Counted from the first letter of the stretch, positions 36,901 to 46,907 are shown. The stretch: DNA of 64,000 nt from Myxococcales bacterium (GCA_003151595.1 PLXW01000022.1:96893-160892), one strand, 5' to 3'. The notes: a model not told the origin generated them from the letters alone. Numbers and translations are program-made.

Positions 36901-37894
36901 CATGTTCCCGGTCGCGCACACCTGGGGGCAGCTCGCGGTGCGGCTCATCGATCGCTGGGAGGACCGCAGCCTCGAGGCGGCCACGCGCCACGTGGTGTTC
37001 AACCTCGTCTGCTCGTGGATGGTCCCGCTCTCCACGATCCTGGAGCCGCTGCGCGACGTGTTCGACATCGGGCGGCGCACGGGCGATCTCGAGTACGCCT
37101 CGTACGCCGCGCACGGCTACGTCCACAACGCGATGTACGCGGGCCGTCCGCTGGCGCCGCTGCTCGCTGAGGCGAGCTATCTCGGCGAGCAGATGCGCGC
37201 GCTCGGGCAGGTGAACGCGGTGCACGTGCACGCGCCGTTCGAGCAGCTCTTGAAATGCTGGACGGGCGGCGTCGCCGATCCTTCGCGCCTGAACGACGAC
37301 GGCTTCGACGAACAGGCGCTCCTCACGAAGGCCGCGGCCGAAGGCTCACGCAGCGGCATCCACGTGCTGCGCGTCGTCATGGGGCTCGCGCGCTTTCATT
37401 TCGGTCGCGCGAAGGAGGCGTCGGAGTGCTTCGAGATCGCGCGCGAGCACCTCGATGCCGCGCCGTCGGTCTGGCACATCCCGATCCTTCACCAGTTCGC
37501 GGCGCTCTCGGCGTGCGCGGCGTGGGACGAGATGAACGATGCCGAGCGCGCGACGCTGCGCCCGAAGATCGACGCGAGCCTCGCTGCGCTCCGCACGCTC
37601 GCCGGCCACGCGCCGATCAACTTCGCGCACCGCGTGAGCCTGATCGAAGGAGAGCTCCGTCGCATCGACGGTGACCCGAGCGGCGCCTTCGCGCGCTTCG
37701 TGGAAGCGGCTTCGCTGGCGCGCGAAGGGGAGTGGATCAACGACATCGCGCTCGCGCGAGAGCTCGCGTCGCGGTGCCAGAAGGGCGCGGCGGCGAAGCG
37801 CGCGTCGCTCGAGGCCGCGCGCGACGCGTACGCGGCGTGGGGCGCGACAGCGAAAGCCGCGCAGCTCGACGCCCGTCTAGCGGCGCTCTCGTAG
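33938..37894 (+). CDS. Ser/Thr protein kinase (non-RD) fused to AAA ATPase and long helical region
   Basis: This is a 1318-residue cytoplasmic signalling protein. The Hanks kinase domain (about 34-335) has the Gly-rich loop GRGGMGTVYEG, VALKAL, DFG in VVVDFGLARP and SPEQ. The catalytic loop reads HGDIKPGN (residues 203-210), Gly replacing the usual Arg, so it is a non-RD kinase. An insertion of about 60 charged residues (near 125-185) splits the lobe. Next is an AAA_16-type ATPase with Walker A GPSGIGKS (near 387) and Walker B VVVWIDDLQWAD. The last 550 residues are helical, TPR-like. Such kinase-ATPase fusions are abundant in myxobacteria. It starts 78 bases from the divergent STAS-like gene. 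Confidence 0.9.
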   Translation: MTSDAVDPSEPARASSVLARLEGATPDHPVALGRYDVVGRLGRGGMGTVYEGIDRERRTRVALKALLVADAAGGVQIKREFRTVSDVAHPNLAPVYELACEEGLWFFAMERIDGVDLRRWARGEMTKAKARARAGAARPPRVELPTRPEGSISREEEPSEPTSSSEVEREDASLPLQSLPAIRAAFFELVSGLSALHDAGLWHGDIKPGNVLVRSDDRVVVVDFGLARPVTEAKRARGPTSGTPTYMSPEQLVGGDVGPPSDWYAVGTILYELLTGRLPFGGSGGASHVELYIRKTLQTPPSPRELLPEIPADLSDVCMRLLRPDPALRPTRQELVAIFSGGEASGLVRSERQARTVFVGRERELEMLDRAYQRARSGRCMVAHVHGPSGIGKSAMVRSFLGGVRDVDGAEVLRGRCYERESVPYKGFDGVVDELTARLLEMGPPAGEGIATILPAWVGELAQVFPALAAVPAIAARVARLPAMDAKELRRRAWTALRQLLEVVGRERTVVVWIDDLQWADADSAGLLESLVRDAQRVPLLIIASHRSAEAAKNAGLAGYFEIARRLRASDDLVDVAVGALPRAEAEQLARSSLEALTHEPTSEARARNLAEEGAGVPFFIEELARFVAARGASAEDVHASLEDAIAARLRALPPQQRALVEVVAIADSPVAQSLVFEAAGLDADALPDLLALRSGSMLSWTGPGADDLVYAYHDRIREAVVAALDVNARQSRHLALGRALAARHTLEAPGPWVFDAVRHLGAAAARLTDPRERLATARLHLKAGRAARKSAAFPLAFACFEGGIALLAADAWSAEYDLALALHTGAAETAYLSAEWTALDARVADVKAHGRTPMDQLVAWEVQIDALAGRHEYIAAVDTGMQVLELLGVSLPRDPDEAAIGEAFQRALASLTSVGPEGLAAMPDVDDPQVAAAMRVQIRVSPAAYFGKPMLLPIIAANLVSTSVARGLSTATPYALALFGIVLNTVGMFPVAHTWGQLAVRLIDRWEDRSLEAATRHVVFNLVCSWMVPLSTILEPLRDVFDIGRRTGDLEYASYAAHGYVHNAMYAGRPLAPLLAEASYLGEQMRALGQVNAVHVHAPFEQLLKCWTGGVADPSRLNDDGFDEQALLTKAAAEGSRSGIHVLRVVMGLARFHFGRAKEASECFEIAREHLDAAPSVWHIPILHQFAALSACAAWDEMNDAERATLRPKIDASLAALRTLAGHAPINFAHRVSLIEGELRRIDGDPSGAFARFVEAASLAREGEWINDIALARELASRCQKGAAAKRASLEAARDAYAAWGATAKAAQLDARLAALS

Positions 37895-37903
37895 CGCGCG
37901 ATC

Positions 37904-38782
37904 TCAGCTACCGCCTCGCGCACGCATCGACTCCGACGCGCGGACCTCGTCGCACCATTTCGCGAACGCCTCGCGCGGGACTCCGCGCCAGCGCAGATCG
38001 TCGAGCGTCTCGGTGAGCGGCACGTCGCGCACGAGCGTCGCCAGCGTTCGATAGAGCAGCGCGTTCTCCATCTCCGCGGCCAGCGTCTCGCCCAGCACGC
38101 TCGCGCCGCGCACGTTCACCTTCCACGCCGACGCGCTCTTCGGGATCGCTTCCAGGTGCACGTACTCGCGCAGCAGCGTCGCCGCAGTCTTCTCGCCGAA
38201 CCCCGTGATTCCCGGGATGCCGTCCGCCGTGTCGCCGACCAGCGCGAGGTAGTCGGGAATGCTCTCGGGCGTGATGCCGCGCGCGGCGAGCAACGCTTCC
38301 TGATCGATCAGCTTCTTCCGCATCCGATCGACCTGCACCACGCGCCGCTCCCGGATGCACTGCCCGAGGTCCTTGTCGGGCGTCATGATCCGCACTTGCT
38401 CGACGTCGTTCGCCCAGCGCGTCGCCGCCGTCGCCAGCGCGTCGTCGGCCTCCCACCGATTCATCGACCACACGACGACCCCCATCGCGCGCATCGCCGC
38501 CTCGACGTCGTCGAACTGGGCGCGGAGCGCCGGGTCCATTCCTTCTTCGGTCTTGTAGCCGTCGAACAGATCGTTCCGGAACGAGCGGATCGGATTGTCG
38601 AACGCGATGGCGACGTGCGTCGTCTGCTCTTCGGGATCGTCGAGCAGCGCGAACATCGATGACACGACGCCGACGGTGGCCTTCAGGTCGCGCCCCTTCG
38701 CATCGGTGTGCGACGGGCGCTTCGAGTAGTGCGCGCGAAATAGCTCGTAGGTGCCGTCGACGACGTGGAGACGAAGGGACAC
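37904..38782 (-). CDS. 5'-3' exonuclease, FEN/Pol I N-terminal family
   Basis: This 292-residue nuclease resembles the 5' nuclease domain of DNA polymerase I as a stand-alone protein. The N-terminus has LHVVDGTYELFRAHY with a metal Asp and VAIAFDNPIRSFRNDLFDGYK. The middle part, MNRWEADDALATAATRW and VRIMTPDKDLGQ, carries the acidic metal cluster, and LALVGDTADGIPGITGFGEKTA is the helix-3-turn-helix DNA clamp. It would act in RNA primer or flap removal or repair. Start GTG 38782 was chosen because the fold begins immediately after it. It is divergent from the FHA-sigma54 gene with only 25 bases between starts. Confidence 0.9.
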   Translation of the reverse strand: MSLRLHVVDGTYELFRAHYSKRPSHTDAKGRDLKATVGVVSSMFALLDDPEEQTTHVAIAFDNPIRSFRNDLFDGYKTEEGMDPALRAQFDDVEAAMRAMGVVVWSMNRWEADDALATAATRWANDVEQVRIMTPDKDLGQCIRERRVVQVDRMRKKLIDQEALLAARGITPESIPDYLALVGDTADGIPGITGFGEKTAATLLREYVHLEAIPKSASAWKVNVRGASVLGETLAAEMENALLYRTLATLVRDVPLTETLDDLRWRGVPREAFAKWCDEVRASESMRARGGS

Positions 38783-38807
38783 GAACCTAGAGTAACGTAG
38801 GAGTGCC

Positions 38808-40667
<1,860 letters not shown>

Positions 40668-40688
40668 CGCCTGCAGCGGAGGGCTCGT

Positions 40689-41327
40689 TCACGTCTGCCG
40701 GATCGCTTCGATCGATCGCGAGAGCCCGCCCGGGCTGGCGCGAAGCGCGACGTAGAGGTGATCGCGATCGGTCTCGATCGTGCGAATGCCGAGCACCGGC
40801 GTGATGATCCCCAGCAGCTTCCGCACGCGCGGGTTCTGCGCGATCTTCGGGATCTTGAAGAGGTCGAGCACGACGCGGTCGCCGCCCGCCTCGACGATGG
40901 CCGCCGGGCGCTTGGGGATGTGGCGGATCAGGTTGCCGGGCTTGGAGAGATCGAGCGCGCCCGACTTGATGAGCGTCGCGATCGGCGCGTCGCTGTCGCC
41001 GACGAGCGCGAGCTTCACGTCGTTGAGGCGAATGCCGACCCGGATCGAGTCGGCGGTGATGCTGACCTCGTCGATGCGGATCGCGGCGGAGGCGCGCACC
41101 CACGTCCCCATCGCATCGACCGTGGCCGCGAGCCGAAGCGCAGGAGGCGACGCGGCGATCTCGATGTCGCGCGGAGCTTTGCGTCCGGTCGCTTGCCCGG
41201 CGAGGAAACGGAGCGCCGCGAGCGGCACGCCGAACCGGAGCGTCGCCGCGTTGACGGCCGCCCTCACGACTTCATCGGGGTTTTTTCTGACGTATCCGGC
41301 CGCTGCGGTGAGGAACTCGCGAAGCAT
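40689..41327 (-). CDS. Conserved protein of unknown function
   Basis: This 212-residue protein starts at ATG 41327 with MLREFLTAAAGYVRKNPDE, a short amphipathic N-terminus. Helices follow, then a beta-rich body (RDIEIAASPPALRLAATVD, IRIDEVSITADSIRVGIRL, DVKLALVGDSDAPIATLI). Regular strand repetition suggests a lipid-binding or LmeA/DUF2993-like barrel, but no diagnostic motif supports that. No cleavable signal is seen. It is transcribed towards the sigma54 activator and converges on it with 21 bases between stops. Confidence 0.6.
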   Translation of the reverse strand: MLREFLTAAAGYVRKNPDEVVRAAVNAATLRFGVPLAALRFLAGQATGRKAPRDIEIAASPPALRLAATVDAMGTWVRASAAIRIDEVSITADSIRVGIRLNDVKLALVGDSDAPIATLIKSGALDLSKPGNLIRHIPKRPAAIVEAGGDRVVLDLFKIPKIAQNPRVRKLLGIITPVLGIRTIETDRDHLYVALRASPGGLSRSIEAIRQT

Positions 41328-41427
41328 TCGACTGTCGAGCGTACACCGGCGGTTCGCAGCAAAGCGCGCCGAACGGACGACGCAAAGCGGCATTGGCGGT
41401 CGTTCACGACGTGATTAAAGTGCCCGC

Positions 41428-41820
41428 ATGCCCAAGGTGACCAAGACCGACGCCGAGTGGAAAGCGCAGCTCACGCCCGAGCAATTCGAGGTCGCGCGCC
41501 ACAAAGGGACCGAGCGCGCCTTCACCGGCGCGTACTGGGACAACCACGAGAAGGGGACCTACCGCTGCATCTGCTGCGACGAGCCGCTCTTCGTGAGCGA
41601 GTCGAAGTTCGACAGCGGCTGCGGCTGGCCGAGCTTCACCGCGCCGGCGAACGCGACCGTCGTCGAGGAAGCGGCGGACACCACGCACGGCATGCGTCGC
41701 GTGGAAGTGATGTGCCACGCCTGCGGCGCGCATCTGGGGCACGTGTTCGACGACGGCCCCGCGCCGACGGGGCTCCGCTACTGCATCAACTCGGCGTCCC
41801 TGAAGTTCGAGAAGAAGTAG
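41428..41820 (+). CDS. msrB: Peptide-methionine (R)-S-oxide reductase
   Basis: This 130-residue enzyme repairs methionine R-sulfoxide in proteins. It has the full MsrB pattern. Two zinc CxxC pairs appear in [10 protein letters not shown] and [16 protein letters not shown], the substrate region is [10 protein letters not shown], and the catalytic Cys is in [10 protein letters not shown] near residue 120. The Cys in SGCGWPSF is the usual position for a resolving residue. No signal peptide is present, so it is cytoplasmic, and the length is normal for single-domain MsrB. A REP-like palindrome follows its stop codon, before the convergent SDR gene. Confidence 0.95.
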   Translation: MPKVTKTDAEWKAQLTPEQFEVARHKGTERAFTGAYWDNHEKGTYRCICCDEPLFVSESKFDSGCGWPSFTAPANATVVEEAADTTHGMRRVEVMCHACGAHLGHVFDDGPAPTGLRYCINSASLKFEKK

Positions 41821-41832
41821 CGGGGACCACTG

Positions 41833-41921
41833 AGATCCTTCGTCGCTTCGCTCCTCAGGATGACAAGAGGGGGGAGGGCGCTGTCGAACTCCGTTGTCAT
41901 CCTGAGCGCAGCGAAGGATCT
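41833..41921. repeat. REP-like palindromic element between convergent genes
   Basis: Left arm AGATCCTTCG...CAGGATGACAA (41833-41866) and right arm TTGTCATCCTG...CGAAGGATCT (41894-41921) are near-perfect inverted repeats around a 27-base spacer. This word type recurs as an intergenic repeat in many unrelated bacteria. Position between msrB and the SDR gene suggests it may also act as a two-way terminator. Confidence 0.75.
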
Positions 41922-41929
41922 ACGCGGGT

Positions 41930-42772
41930 CTATTTGACGATCGCTTCCCAGTTGTCCGCGATCTCCTTCGCCGACCACACGCCGCGATCGCTGTCCTTGA
42001 AGCGCCCCGCGGTCTCCACGACCTTGAAGGCGTAGAGCCGCGCGCCCGCCACGGCGAGCACGTGCCCGGTGCGATCGCCGCACAGGTCGCTCGCCAGGAA
42101 GAGCGCGGCCGGCGCGATGTGATCGGGCGTCATCGAGTCGACCCCCTGGAACATCGGCAGGTCCTCGGTCATCCGCGTCTTCGCGATCGGCGCGAGCGCG
42201 TTCACCGTGATGCGGTGCTTCTGCAGCTCGATCGACATCGTGCGCGTGAGCCCGTAGATGCCCGCCTTCGCCGCGGCGTAGTTCGCCTGCCCGAAGTTGC
42301 CGAGCATGCCGCTCACGCTCGTCGTGTTCACGATGCGCGCGGGCTCCTTCTGCTGGACGACCTGGCGCGTGAAGGCCTGCGACACGAGGAACGTCCCCTT
42401 CAAGTGGACGGCAATGACCGAGTCCCACATCGGCTCGTCCATCTTGAGGAAGCTCTTGTCGCGCAGGATGCCGGCGTTGTTCACCAGCACGTCGACCCGC
42501 CCGAAGGCATCGACCGCGCTCTTCACGATCGCGTTGGCCCCCTCGATCGTGGCCACGTTGTCGCCGTTCGCCGCTGCGGTCCCGCCCGCTGCGCGGATCT
42601 CTTCGACCACCGCGTTCGCCGCCAGCGTGTCGCCACCCGAGCCGTCGCGCGCGCCACCGAGGTCGTTCACCAGCACCTTGGCCCCTTCGCTCGCGAAGAG
42701 CAGCGCGTGCGCGCGCCCGATGCCTGCCGCTGCGCCCGTGATGATCGCGACCTTGCCGTCGAGGAGTCCCAT
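41930..42772 (-). CDS. Short-chain dehydrogenase/reductase (hydroxyacyl-CoA or ketoacyl reductase type)
   Basis: This 280-residue NAD(P)-dependent oxidoreductase has the classical SDR layout. The motifs are VAIITGAAAGIGRAHA for the cofactor, NDLGGARDGSGGD after strand 2, VNNAGILRDKSF, the catalytic Ser in VNTTSVSGMLG, and YAAAKAGIYGLTRT with Tyr and Lys. The NDLGG...G loop after the second strand is characteristic of the dehydrogenase part of peroxisomal multifunctional enzyme 2, so a role in (R)-3-hydroxyacyl-CoA oxidation is likelier than fatty-acid synthesis. The C-terminal LYAFKVVETAGRFKDSDRG extends beyond simple FabG. It is a single gene flanked by REP-like elements on both sides. Confidence 0.88.
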   Translation of the reverse strand: MGLLDGKVAIITGAAAGIGRAHALLFASEGAKVLVNDLGGARDGSGGDTLAANAVVEEIRAAGGTAAANGDNVATIEGANAIVKSAVDAFGRVDVLVNNAGILRDKSFLKMDEPMWDSVIAVHLKGTFLVSQAFTRQVVQQKEPARIVNTTSVSGMLGNFGQANYAAAKAGIYGLTRTMSIELQKHRITVNALAPIAKTRMTEDLPMFQGVDSMTPDHIAPAALFLASDLCGDRTGHVLAVAGARLYAFKVVETAGRFKDSDRGVWSAKEIADNWEAIVK

Positions 42773-42796
42773 GTGGGGGTCTTAGCGCATTGCGCA

Positions 42797-42903
42797 CGAA
42801 CCCTCACCCCCCAGCCCCCTCTCCCGCAAGGGGAGAGGGGGAGCGGCATGCGATCTCTCCTCCCCTCTCCCCTTGCGGGAGAGGGGCCGGGGGTGAGGGT
42901 TCG
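42797..42903. repeat. REP-like double palindrome, copy 1
   Basis: Outer arms CGAACCCTCACCCC and GGGGTGAGGGTTCG bracket the element, and each half contains its own hairpin built on CCCCTCTCCC, a GCAA loop and GGGGAGAGGGG. It fills the gap between the divergent SDR and FHA-GGDEF genes. A related copy is at 48424-48535. Confidence 0.8.
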
Positions 42904-42957
42904 TGTTGGGACCGATTTGCAGGCGTCACCCTGCAAGGTGATACGCTCCCTCTCCGC

Positions 42958-44067
42958 ATGGGCGGAACCAAAGAGGAAGACGATCTGCTGCGCACGGCTG
43001 AAGTGGCCGTATTGCCGATCGACGACTCGGATCACGTGACCGTTCCCATCGACGCCGACGCCCCCCGCCCGCGCATCTCGATCAAGGCGCACGAGACGAT
43101 CTCGGAGCCGCCGCCGACGACGATGCGCGTGCCGGGAACCGTCATCGAAGACGGGTGGCTCGGCGAGGACACGAGCCTCACGCGCGCGACCGAGAAGACG
43201 CTCTCGGTGCCGGCGAGCGTGAGCTCCGACCGCGCGACGCTGACCGTGCTGAGCGGGCTCAACGCCGGGCAGGTGTTCGCGCTCGACGGGCTCGATCACA
43301 TCGTGGGGCGCGGCACCGAGGCCGACTTGTGGCTCGAGGATCCAGCGATCAGCCGGCTCCACACGCGCGTCGTGCGCAGGCCTGACGGGCGCTTCTTGCT
43401 GGAAGACATGGGCTCCACGAACGGGACGTTCGTTGCCGGGCGCAAGGTCGAAGGGCGCGTCGATCTCCAGAACGGCGATCGCATCCAGATCGGCCCGAAC
43501 CTGATGCTCCGCTTCGCGCTCACCGACGACGCGGAAGAAGAGCTCCAGCGCCGCCTTTACGAGTCCTCGACGCGCGACGCGCTCACGCGCGCGTTCAATC
43601 GCAAGTACCTCAACGAGCGGCTCATCGCCGAGATCGCGCACGCGCGCCGGCACAAGACGCAGCTCTCGCTCCTGATGCTCGATCTCGATCGCTTCAAGGA
43701 CGTGAACGACGTCCACGGTCACCTCGCCGGCGACATGGTGCTGCGCGTGGTCGCGGCGCACATGGCGAAGCTGATTCGGATCGAAGACGTGCTGGCGCGG
43801 TACGGCGGCGAGGAGTTCGTGATCCTGGTGCGCTCGACGGCGCACGGAGACGCCGCCAAGCTCGCCGAGCGGGTGCGCTCGACGGTCGAGAGTCTGCAAA
43901 TCACGGCCACCGAGGGGACGACGCTCACCGTCACCACGAGCATCGGCGTCTCGTCGCTGGCCGAGCTGGCGCCCGAAGCCGGGGGGACGGAGCTCATTGC
44001 CACCGCCGACGCCCGCCTTTACCGCGCCAAAATGGACGGCCGGAACCGCGTCTGCAAAGACGACTGA
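42958..44067 (+). CDS. FHA-GGDEF diguanylate cyclase (paralogue 1)
   Basis: This 369-residue soluble protein makes cyclic di-GMP. After a disordered N-terminus of about 85 residues comes an FHA domain (about 95-185: HIVGRGTEADLWL, SRLHTRVVR, GSTNGTFVAGR). A GGDEF domain (about 205-365) has NRKYLNERL, LDLDRFKDVND, the active motif GGEEF and, five residues before it, the RxxD inhibitory site (RIED). Both motifs are intact, so activity and product feedback are expected. The FHA domain suggests control by threonine phosphorylation. ATG 42958 is used; longer frames run into the REP element. It is a close paralogue of the gene at 45759. Confidence 0.93.
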   Translation: MGGTKEEDDLLRTAEVAVLPIDDSDHVTVPIDADAPRPRISIKAHETISEPPPTTMRVPGTVIEDGWLGEDTSLTRATEKTLSVPASVSSDRATLTVLSGLNAGQVFALDGLDHIVGRGTEADLWLEDPAISRLHTRVVRRPDGRFLLEDMGSTNGTFVAGRKVEGRVDLQNGDRIQIGPNLMLRFALTDDAEEELQRRLYESSTRDALTRAFNRKYLNERLIAEIAHARRHKTQLSLLMLDLDRFKDVNDVHGHLAGDMVLRVVAAHMAKLIRIEDVLARYGGEEFVILVRSTAHGDAAKLAERVRSTVESLQITATEGTTLTVTTSIGVSSLAELAPEAGGTELIATADARLYRAKMDGRNRVCKDD

Positions 44068-44110
44068 GAGCGCTGCGCAGCCGCGACGAGTGTTATTCTC
44101 CCGACAACGA

Positions 44111-45679
44111 ATGCTCAGCCGGCGCCACGTTGCTTGGGGCCTTGCCATCGCGGCGCCGCTCGGCTGCTCGTCGAACGGTGACGTGCCGGCGGCTCACGAC
44201 GCGGGCGTGACGCTCGACGCGACGGTCCCCGGCGGCGACGCCGGCGCCGATGCGGCGACGCTGCCGAGCGAAGTGACGTTTCCGAAAGGGTTCCTGTGGG
44301 GGACGTCGACCGCGGCGTTCCAGGTCGAGAAGGGGGACTCGAACACCGACTGGGCGGCGTGGGTCGCGCTCCCCGGCAAGATCGCCGACGCCGGGAGCCC
44401 CGACATCGGCGGCGACGACGCGCTCGGGCACATCGACGACGACGTCGCGCTGATGACGAACGAAGCGCACAACGCCTACCGCTTCTCGATCGAGCTCGCG
44501 CGCCTCTTCCCGACGCAGGCCTCGCTCGACTCCGCGACGCCCGACGCCACCGGCCTCGCCGCCTACGACGCGCTCATCGCCAAGCTCCGCGCCGCGCACG
44601 TCACGCCGCTCGTCACGCTGAACCACTTCGCCGTCCCCAACTGGTCGAGCAACGTCGCCGAAGCGGGCGCGCCGCAGGGGTGGGAGCTGCCGGAGACGAC
44701 GACCGAGTTCACCAAGTTCTGCACGTTCGCCGCCGCGCGCTGGGGCAAGGACGTCGACTGGTGGGTCACGATCAACGAGCCGCTCAGCGTCGTGCTCGGC
44801 GGCTACTTGAACGGGAGCTTCCCGCCCGGCCAGGTGCTCAGCGTCGATCGCGGGCTCACCGTGTTCCGCGCGTTCGTGCGCGCGCACGCCGCCTGTTACG
44901 ACGCGATCAAAGCGGCCGACACGATCGACGTCGACGGCGACGGAAAGCCGACGATGATCTCGGTCGCCGCCGCGCTCCGCACGTTCCATCCGCTCGACCC
45001 CACCGACCCGCTCGACGTCACCGCCACCGCGCACGTGAAGTACCTGGCGAACGACTGGTTCCTCAACGCCGTCACGAGCGGCGACTTCGACTACGACTTC
45101 GACGGCGCGCTCACCGGCGCGCAAGACGTGAAGGGCGACCCCACGCTGAAGGGGCGGCTCGATTACGTCGGCGTGAACTACTACACCGACACGATCATCA
45201 GCGGCGACACCGGCTTCGTGCTCCCCGCGCCGATCAGCGCCGCGCTCACGCTCACGAACCTCCCGACGCTGCGCCCGAAGACCGACTTCGACTGGGACAT
45301 CTACCCCGAAGGATTCGGCACCGTACTCGACGAGGCGGCGACGTACGGGCTCCCCATCGTGGTCACCGAGAACGGCGTCGCCGATCGGAACGACGTGATG
45401 CGCGGCCGGTTCATCGCCGAGCACCTGCTCCAGCTCGGTGCGGCGAACCTCCGCGGCGACGGCGTGCTCGGATACTTCCACTGGTCGCTGCTCGACAACT
45501 TCGAGTGGGCCAGCGGCTACTGTCCGCACTTCGGGCTCCACTCGGTCGATCCCACAACCGCCGTGCGCACCAAACGCGGCAGCGCCGACGTCTATAGCGG
45601 GATCATCCGTGCCGGAAAGGTTACTCAGGCGCAGATCGATGCGATGCCTTCCTATGGCGCGCCGAGCCCTTGTGATTGA
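44111..45679 (+). CDS. Glycoside hydrolase family 1 (beta-glucosidase-like) lipoprotein
   Basis: This 522-residue exported enzyme starts at ATG 44111 with MLSRRHVAWGLAIAAPLGC, a twin-arginine-like signal ending in a lipobox. The GH1 barrel begins FPKGFLWGTSTAAFQVEKG. The acid/base Glu lies in WWVTINEPLSV and the nucleophile Glu in IVVTENGVADR, and LDNFEWASGYCPHFGL closes the fold. It would cleave beta-glucosides or related sugars at the cell surface. GH1 enzymes are usually cytoplasmic or plainly secreted, so lipid anchoring is unusual. It sits between two FHA-GGDEF genes, 43 bases after the first and 79 before the second. Confidence 0.9.
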   Translation: MLSRRHVAWGLAIAAPLGCSSNGDVPAAHDAGVTLDATVPGGDAGADAATLPSEVTFPKGFLWGTSTAAFQVEKGDSNTDWAAWVALPGKIADAGSPDIGGDDALGHIDDDVALMTNEAHNAYRFSIELARLFPTQASLDSATPDATGLAAYDALIAKLRAAHVTPLVTLNHFAVPNWSSNVAEAGAPQGWELPETTTEFTKFCTFAAARWGKDVDWWVTINEPLSVVLGGYLNGSFPPGQVLSVDRGLTVFRAFVRAHAACYDAIKAADTIDVDGDGKPTMISVAAALRTFHPLDPTDPLDVTATAHVKYLANDWFLNAVTSGDFDYDFDGALTGAQDVKGDPTLKGRLDYVGVNYYTDTIISGDTGFVLPAPISAALTLTNLPTLRPKTDFDWDIYPEGFGTVLDEAATYGLPIVVTENGVADRNDVMRGRFIAEHLLQLGAANLRGDGVLGYFHWSLLDNFEWASGYCPHFGLHSVDPTTAVRTKRGSADVYSGIIRAGKVTQAQIDAMPSYGAPSPCD

Positions 45680-45740
45680 AGCTGTGGGGATCGGAGCTTG
45701 GGGACGGGGACTCTGGGGTGATGGACTGGGGTGATGGAAA

Positions 45741-45745
45741 GGAGG
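45741..45745 (+). promoter_or_regulatory. Strong ribosome binding site for FHA-GGDEF paralogue 2
   Basis: GGAGG, within AAAGGAGGA, lies 13 bases before ATG 45759. It is among the best Shine-Dalgarno matches in the window, and its long spacing is unusual. Confidence 0.55.
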
Positions 45746-45758
45746 AACTGAACAGAAG

Positions 45759-46817
45759 ATGGCCGAAGACCGCCGCTCGACCGTGAAGTTCCCCGTCGTC
45801 ACCGAGGTGAGGGTCAGCGAAATGCCGCCCCCTGCCGAAGAGCCGGTGTCGTCGTCGTCGCGCGCGCCCGCGTCGATGGTGCCGCGGCAGCCGAGCTACA
45901 TCGATCCCGAGTGGATCGAGTCGGAGACGAGCGTCACGCGCCCGACCGAGACGTCGATGCTGGCGTACCCCACGGTCGTCGCGCGCGATCGGGCGCTGCT
46001 CACCGTGCTCACCGGGATCAACGCCGGGCAGGTGTTCACGATCGACACCGACGAGACGACGATCGGTCGCGGTCGCGAGGTCACGGTGCGCGTCGAGGAC
46101 GTCGGGATCTCGCGCGCCCACTCGCGCATCGTGCGGACGATGGACGGGAAGTTCTACGTCGAGGACCTCGGCTCCACGAACGGCACGTTCGTCGGCGGAC
46201 GCCGCGTGGAGCGGGCCGAGCTGCGCGTGGGCGATCGCGTGCAGATCGGGCCGAACGTCGTCGTGCGCTTCGCGATCCTCGACGAGGCCGAAGAGCAGCT
46301 GGCGCACCAGCTCTACGAAGCGTCGACGAAGGACGCGCTCACCAAGGTCTACAACCGGAAATACTTCGTCGAGCGCCTCGCCGCCGAGGTCGCGTACGCG
46401 CAGCGCCACAAGACGCCGCTCAGCCTCGTGCTGTTCGATCTCGATCACTTCAAGAAGGTGAACGACACGCACGGCCACCTCGCCGGCGACGTCGTCCTCC
46501 GGGTGGTCGCCGCTCAAGTGCAGCGGACGATTCGCACGGAAGACGTGCTCGCGCGATACGGCGGCGAGGAGTTCGTCGTTCTCGTGCGTGGCATCCCTCA
46601 CGCGAACGTGGCGCACTTCGGCGAGCGCGTGCGGAAGGCGGTCGAGCGGCTCACCGTTCCGTGGGAGCAGCTTCAGATGAAGGCGACCATCTCGGTCGGG
46701 GTCGCGTCGCTGTCGGAATGCGACGACCAGGCGACCGGGGAGACCATCCTCCACCGGGCCGACGAGCGGCTGTACCGGGCGAAATCCGCAGGGCGGAACC
46801 GGGTCATCGCCGGCTGA
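45759..46817 (+). CDS. FHA-GGDEF diguanylate cyclase (paralogue 2)
   Basis: This 352-residue paralogue of the gene at 42958 has the same order: disordered N-terminus to about 80, FHA (TIGRGREVTVRV, SRAHSRIVR, GSTNGTFVGGR) and GGDEF (NRKYFVERL, FDLDHFKKVND, RTED inhibitory site, then GGEEF). All catalytic and feedback residues are kept, so it should synthesise cyclic di-GMP. The shared block just before FHA (ETSVTRPTETS here) is also present in the paralogue and may be a phosphorylation target, since it contains spaced Thr residues. That is inference. The GH1 gene separates the two copies, consistent with a local duplication. Confidence 0.93.
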   Translation: MAEDRRSTVKFPVVTEVRVSEMPPPAEEPVSSSSRAPASMVPRQPSYIDPEWIESETSVTRPTETSMLAYPTVVARDRALLTVLTGINAGQVFTIDTDETTIGRGREVTVRVEDVGISRAHSRIVRTMDGKFYVEDLGSTNGTFVGGRRVERAELRVGDRVQIGPNVVVRFAILDEAEEQLAHQLYEASTKDALTKVYNRKYFVERLAAEVAYAQRHKTPLSLVLFDLDHFKKVNDTHGHLAGDVVLRVVAAQVQRTIRTEDVLARYGGEEFVVLVRGIPHANVAHFGERVRKAVERLTVPWEQLQMKATISVGVASLSECDDQATGETILHRADERLYRAKSAGRNRVIAG

Positions 46818-46907
46818 CGCCCGAGGACGGTTGACGCCTGCGGGAGGCCGATGCTACCGAACCATCGGTCGCTGAATCACGATTCACTTCTAGGAGCCCG
46901 CGCTGCC

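Noticed and set aside
42790..42957. N-terminal extension of the FHA-GGDEF protein to an ATG at 42790.
   Set aside because: The extension is a translation of the REP-like palindrome (Pro/Gly/Arg-rich) and is unlikely to be coding.
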